A DNA stretch of 10,844 nt from Larix sibirica. Its lineage: Eukaryota > Streptophyta > Pinopsida > Pinales > Pinaceae. Under the pieces are notes generated by a model, which saw only the letters and a list, made by a program, of their open reading frames with translations, had not been told where the DNA came from and did not search any database. This document shows positions 8,282 through 10,844 of the stretch, one piece after another; positions within the stretch are counted from its first letter, which is position 1, and every line of letters begins with the position of its first letter. The stretch covers positions 1-10,844 of the forward strand of contig NWUY0300017803.1 in assembly GCA_004151065.3 (NCBI GenBank). The letters run 5' to 3'. The position numbers and the translations under genes are program-made.

Positions 8282-8311
8282 TGTGGGGTGTGTGCAACAA
8301 AAAGGGGACAC
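8282..8311 (+). other. Possible gag CCHC zinc knuckle remnant
   Basis: The frame reads FCGVCATKRGHP and then stops at 8315-8317. C-x2-C followed by GH resembles the retrotransposon nucleocapsid knuckle, but the Cys-His spacing is one residue longer than the CX2CX4HX4C rule and the fourth ligand is missing. The place, about 0.75 kb before the protease, fits gag. Confidence 0.33.
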
Positions 8312-8317
8312 CCTTGA

Positions 8318-9035
8318 CTTATTAACAACAACAATTCTTAGGACAACAAAAATGAAGGGAAAAATCAAAATCACAACATCTAGTCAAGATAAGGACAAAC
8401 AGGATGTTGGTGGAAGTACCCATGCAACATTTGTCAACAAGAACCTTACACTCATTTCCATCCTTCTCTACTACAACAACAATGATTATGGAGTTAATCA
8501 CAAGACCAAAATGCTCATTGGTGTACTACGGTACTGCAAAACCCTTTTCACCAACAAAACAATGTGTGTTAACAATCCCATGCCTCCTTAAGAGAAGTCT
8601 AATCCTACTAGCCCCCAATTATGCAATGGCGCATCCATCCATCAAATTATATGGCTATAGTAGAAAAGAAACTAACAATGTGCAATGTGCAATCAAAGTG
8701 TGACTTTGCTAATGATTCTTTGAAGATAACAATGTCACACTTTGAAATAATTCCTAGTGTTGTCAAATCTCCTTTACATAGAATGACACACATTCCACAT
8801 GTTAGGGAATCTCTTAGTTACAACATCATATGTGCTTGGATGAAACTCCTTGTGTCATGTCTACCTTGGAATTTCTTTAAACATGTCCTTATGAACATAA
8901 GACATTATTGACTACAATAGGTAGTGTTGACCCTTGTGATTTAGCAATACTTACTTGTACTTAGATAATGTAGAACCACACATGCCTCATACTATCAGAT
9001 TCCATAGTTTTCTTAAGGTCAAAATTTTTCTTATT
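8318..9035 (+). other. Gag-protease linker region, no further motif
   Basis: Two overlapping plus frames (8404-8703 and 8621-8911) are open for just under 100 codons each but show no motif. The stretch includes a heptamer repeat, CAATGTG, at 8676-8693 and a perfect 12-base inverted repeat at 8693-8745. It probably belongs to the gypsy element. Confidence 0.4.
8693..8745. repeat. Perfect 12-bp inverted repeat with 29-base loop
   Basis: TCAAAGTGTGAC (8693-8704) and GTCACACTTTGA (8734-8745) are exact reverse complements and could form a hairpin. No U-tract follows and no function is known; it may be chance or a small palindromic relic. Confidence 0.5.
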
Positions 9036-9038
9036 CGA

Positions 9039-9361
9039 TGCATCATTATCGATATGGGAGCCTCTAGAAGTGCCATGCCCACCTTGTCTAGAAAAAGTTA
9101 GGATCTTCTGAGATCATTATGTTAAACATTGATAAAAGTATTTGACTGTTGAATTTTTAAATGGAAAGGGATCTTGCCTTTAACCTACCTATATTGGAAG
9201 TAAAACCATTTGAGTCAATGTGGAAATTATAAACACGGCACCAAAATACAGTATGTTGTTTTTGCCAAAAATGAATGTATTCTATGTGAGCACTTATGTC
9301 CTCTATCTTTCAAGTGATTAAATTTACTCATGAAAAAAATGTCATAACTATTGATCAAACT
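9039..9361 (+). other. Aspartic protease domain of Ty3/gypsy pol (degenerate)
   Basis: CIIIDMGASRSAMP at 9039-9080 carries the D-x-GAS active-site motif of retroelement proteases, which act as dimers to cut the Gag-Pol polyprotein. NGKGSC near 9160-9177 could be the flap-side strand. VIKFTHEKNVITIDQT (9314-9361) matches the end of the protease region in plant gypsy elements, where a KF-HE-x-x-ITI pattern is common. The first and last motifs are in different frames, and stops lie between them. Confidence 0.7.
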
Positions 9362-10190
9362 CAAATATTATGCACCTCCATCTACCCCATGACAAAACAA
9401 TTTCTTAGCTTTTTGTTGAAGGGGATTTTATCCCTATGTACACCAATGGTGGCCTAGAAATTCTTAAAGATTTAAGCAAGTAATGGGGGACATTCAAGGC
9501 CCTCCTCTATTGATCTCATTTGTGAACACATGTCCTATTTATATGATCTCCACCTCACATAAAATTGCTTATAGCACTTGACATGCCCTATTCAAATTTC
9601 ATTTTTGAAATCCACCAAACGAACCCTCATACAAAGGCATTTGATATCTTCCATTAACTTTAGTTGCATCTTCAAAATCATATACTCTTTTCAAGCAAAT
9701 TTAACCTAAAGACAAAAATATTATAGAGGCCATCAATGAACCAAAGAAGCTTTAAGGTGACCTTCATCACAAATTTTCATTCCTCACATCTAGTATCATA
9801 TGATATGTACCAATTTGCAATAATTCCAAGGAATGTATCCCCACTATAAATATAGATTGGTTCAAATTTCTTGCCTTACCTCCTGATGTAGAGGATGGGA
9901 ATCTAAAACATATTTCAAAAACAAGTTTCATCGATATCTCCACAAAACTAGGTGTTGTAGAAAATATTTATCTCAAAGACAATAACACTTTTGAAGAAGT
10001 TAAGACTAACATTCATTATTCAAAGAATTAATCACCTCTTCGCTCTCTTCGCTTAGCCTTACAAAGACATAATCAACATAGATCCAACAATTATCCAACA
10101 TCATATTAATACTTGGCTCAATGCTTTTATGATTAAACATAATCATTACCCAACTTAATTATAAAAAAAAATCAATTATTTATTAATATG
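9362..10190 (+). other. Protease-reverse transcriptase linker, degenerate
   Basis: About 0.8 kb with no open frame and no recognised motif. The length is reasonable for the spacer between protease and reverse transcriptase in plant Ty3/gypsy elements. No nested insertion boundary was seen. Confidence 0.4.
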
Positions 10191-10570
10191 TCAAGCAATT
10201 GAAAAGTTATTGAGATCTAAACTTACTTATCCCATCGCGTACACTACATTTTTTTTTAACAAAACAAAGGGACTATTTTGGGTATGCAAAGATTTTCTTA
10301 TCCTTAACAAAGCATTCCCATAGAGAATTTTCCAACCTCGGTCATGCACTAAGCAGGCATCCGTACTTACATAGGGAATGAAATCGCATTATTTATGGAT
10401 GATTTTTCTAGCTATAACCAAATTAGATCTACAAGCAACATCAATTATATAGAACTTCTCAATATCGTGGGGAACTTTTGCCCACACCGAAATGTTGAAG
10501 CCACGTGGCGTCTTTTTAAGGTTTATTGTCTCCTAGAAATGGATCACTCTCGATCTTGTTAAATTCAAGG
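10190..10570 (+). other. Reverse transcriptase domain, N-terminal half (degenerate)
   Basis: VCKDFLILNKAFP at 10282-10320 fits the VC-DFR-LNKA-P motif of Ty3/gypsy reverse transcriptases; a TAG follows at 10321-10323. In another frame MDDFSSYNQI (10395-10424) fits the MDGFSGYNQI motif containing a catalytic Asp. VEATWRLFKVYCLLEM (about 10495-10545) may be the KTTF...Y-VMPFG region. The YVDD motif was not found before the right edge. After about 10570 the similarity is lost. Confidence 0.68.
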
Positions 10571-10844
10571 CCATATGAGAATTGCCTCCCCTGAAACTAT
10601 TTTTCAACTCCAAAATTTATAGGAAAATACAATCCTCTTAAGATGATTTGTACTTTATTATGTTGCTGCAGTTCACAATTTCCTTTTCCATCTACATAAG
10701 GAATAGAAGTTCACATGTGATTATTTCAGAAAATGCGTTGTATCCTTGTCCAATATTGAGCCAATAATGTTTCGTTTATTCAATGTACCTAAACAATTAG
10801 TGTCGCTCCACGGATCCCATTTACAAGGTGAATTTCTTGAAGCT
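10571..10844 (+). other. Right end of window, probable pol continuation, no motif
   Basis: The sequence should hold the YVDD part of reverse transcriptase but none of the three plus frames shows it. The region may be heavily decayed, deleted or replaced by an insertion. Confidence 0.3.

Larger units (their letters stand above)
8150..10844 (+). pseudogene. Decayed Ty3/gypsy retrotransposon gag-pol, 3' part beyond right edge
   Basis: Plus-strand motifs appear in the order of a Ty3/gypsy polyprotein: a possible gag zinc knuckle (8282-8311), an aspartic protease with DMGAS (9051-9065) and its C-terminal VIKFTHEKNVITIDQT segment (9314-9361), then reverse transcriptase with VCKDFLILNKAFP (10282-10320) and MDDFSSYNQI (10395-10424). 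The motifs sit in different frames with many stops between them, so the gene is long dead. RNase H, integrase and the 3' LTR would lie beyond 10844. No 5' LTR or primer binding site was found on the left, so the start is arbitrary. Gag is the weakest part of the assignment. Confidence 0.72.

Noticed and set aside
1-10844. CRISPR array or bacterial operon
   Set aside because: No regularly spaced repeats, no ribosome-binding-site-led genes, and all coding matches are eukaryotic transposons.

Overview
This window looks like accessory, non-genic DNA from a land plant with a large, repeat-rich nuclear genome. It is AT-rich and every recognisable coding block is broken. It carries a plant-type telobox (TTTAGGGTTTAGGGTTT), an LTR retrotransposon primed by initiator tRNA-Met, and a Ty3/gypsy pol whose motifs resemble plant elements. 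A gymnosperm-like genome would fit, but the sequence alone does not prove it. No intact host gene, tRNA, rRNA or CRISPR array was found.

Layout. (1) About 1-2110, minus strand: the decayed 5' part of a Helitron-type transposon protein gene. Read from right to left it holds one OTU-like cysteine-protease fold, a second OTU-like fold, a CxxC...CxxC zinc-binding block, and the conserved region that precedes the Rep/helicase part of Helitron proteins. The Rep and helicase domains would lie beyond base 1. A double telobox and a pyrimidine-rich, intron-like stretch lie upstream (2111-2475). (2) 2949-7017, plus strand: an LTR retrotransposon with two LTRs of about 0.6 kb, a tRNA-iMet-type primer binding site, and about 2.8 kb of interior with no recognisable gag or pol (LARD-like). 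A 428-bp 5'-truncated LINE-like insertion with poly(A) and a 13-bp target duplication sits in it. (3) About 3642-3861 and 7151-7381: two inverted copies of one roughly 220-bp segment, one just inside the 5' LTR and one just outside the 3' LTR. (4) About 8150 to the right edge, plus strand: a decayed Ty3/gypsy gag-pol with a possible zinc knuckle, an aspartic protease and the start of reverse transcriptase; it runs off the window.

The pieces do not work together as a pathway. They are separate layers of transposition, all inactivated by stops and frameshifts, some consistent with C-to-T decay. The most notable point is the apparent tandem pair of OTU-like domains in the Helitron-like gene.
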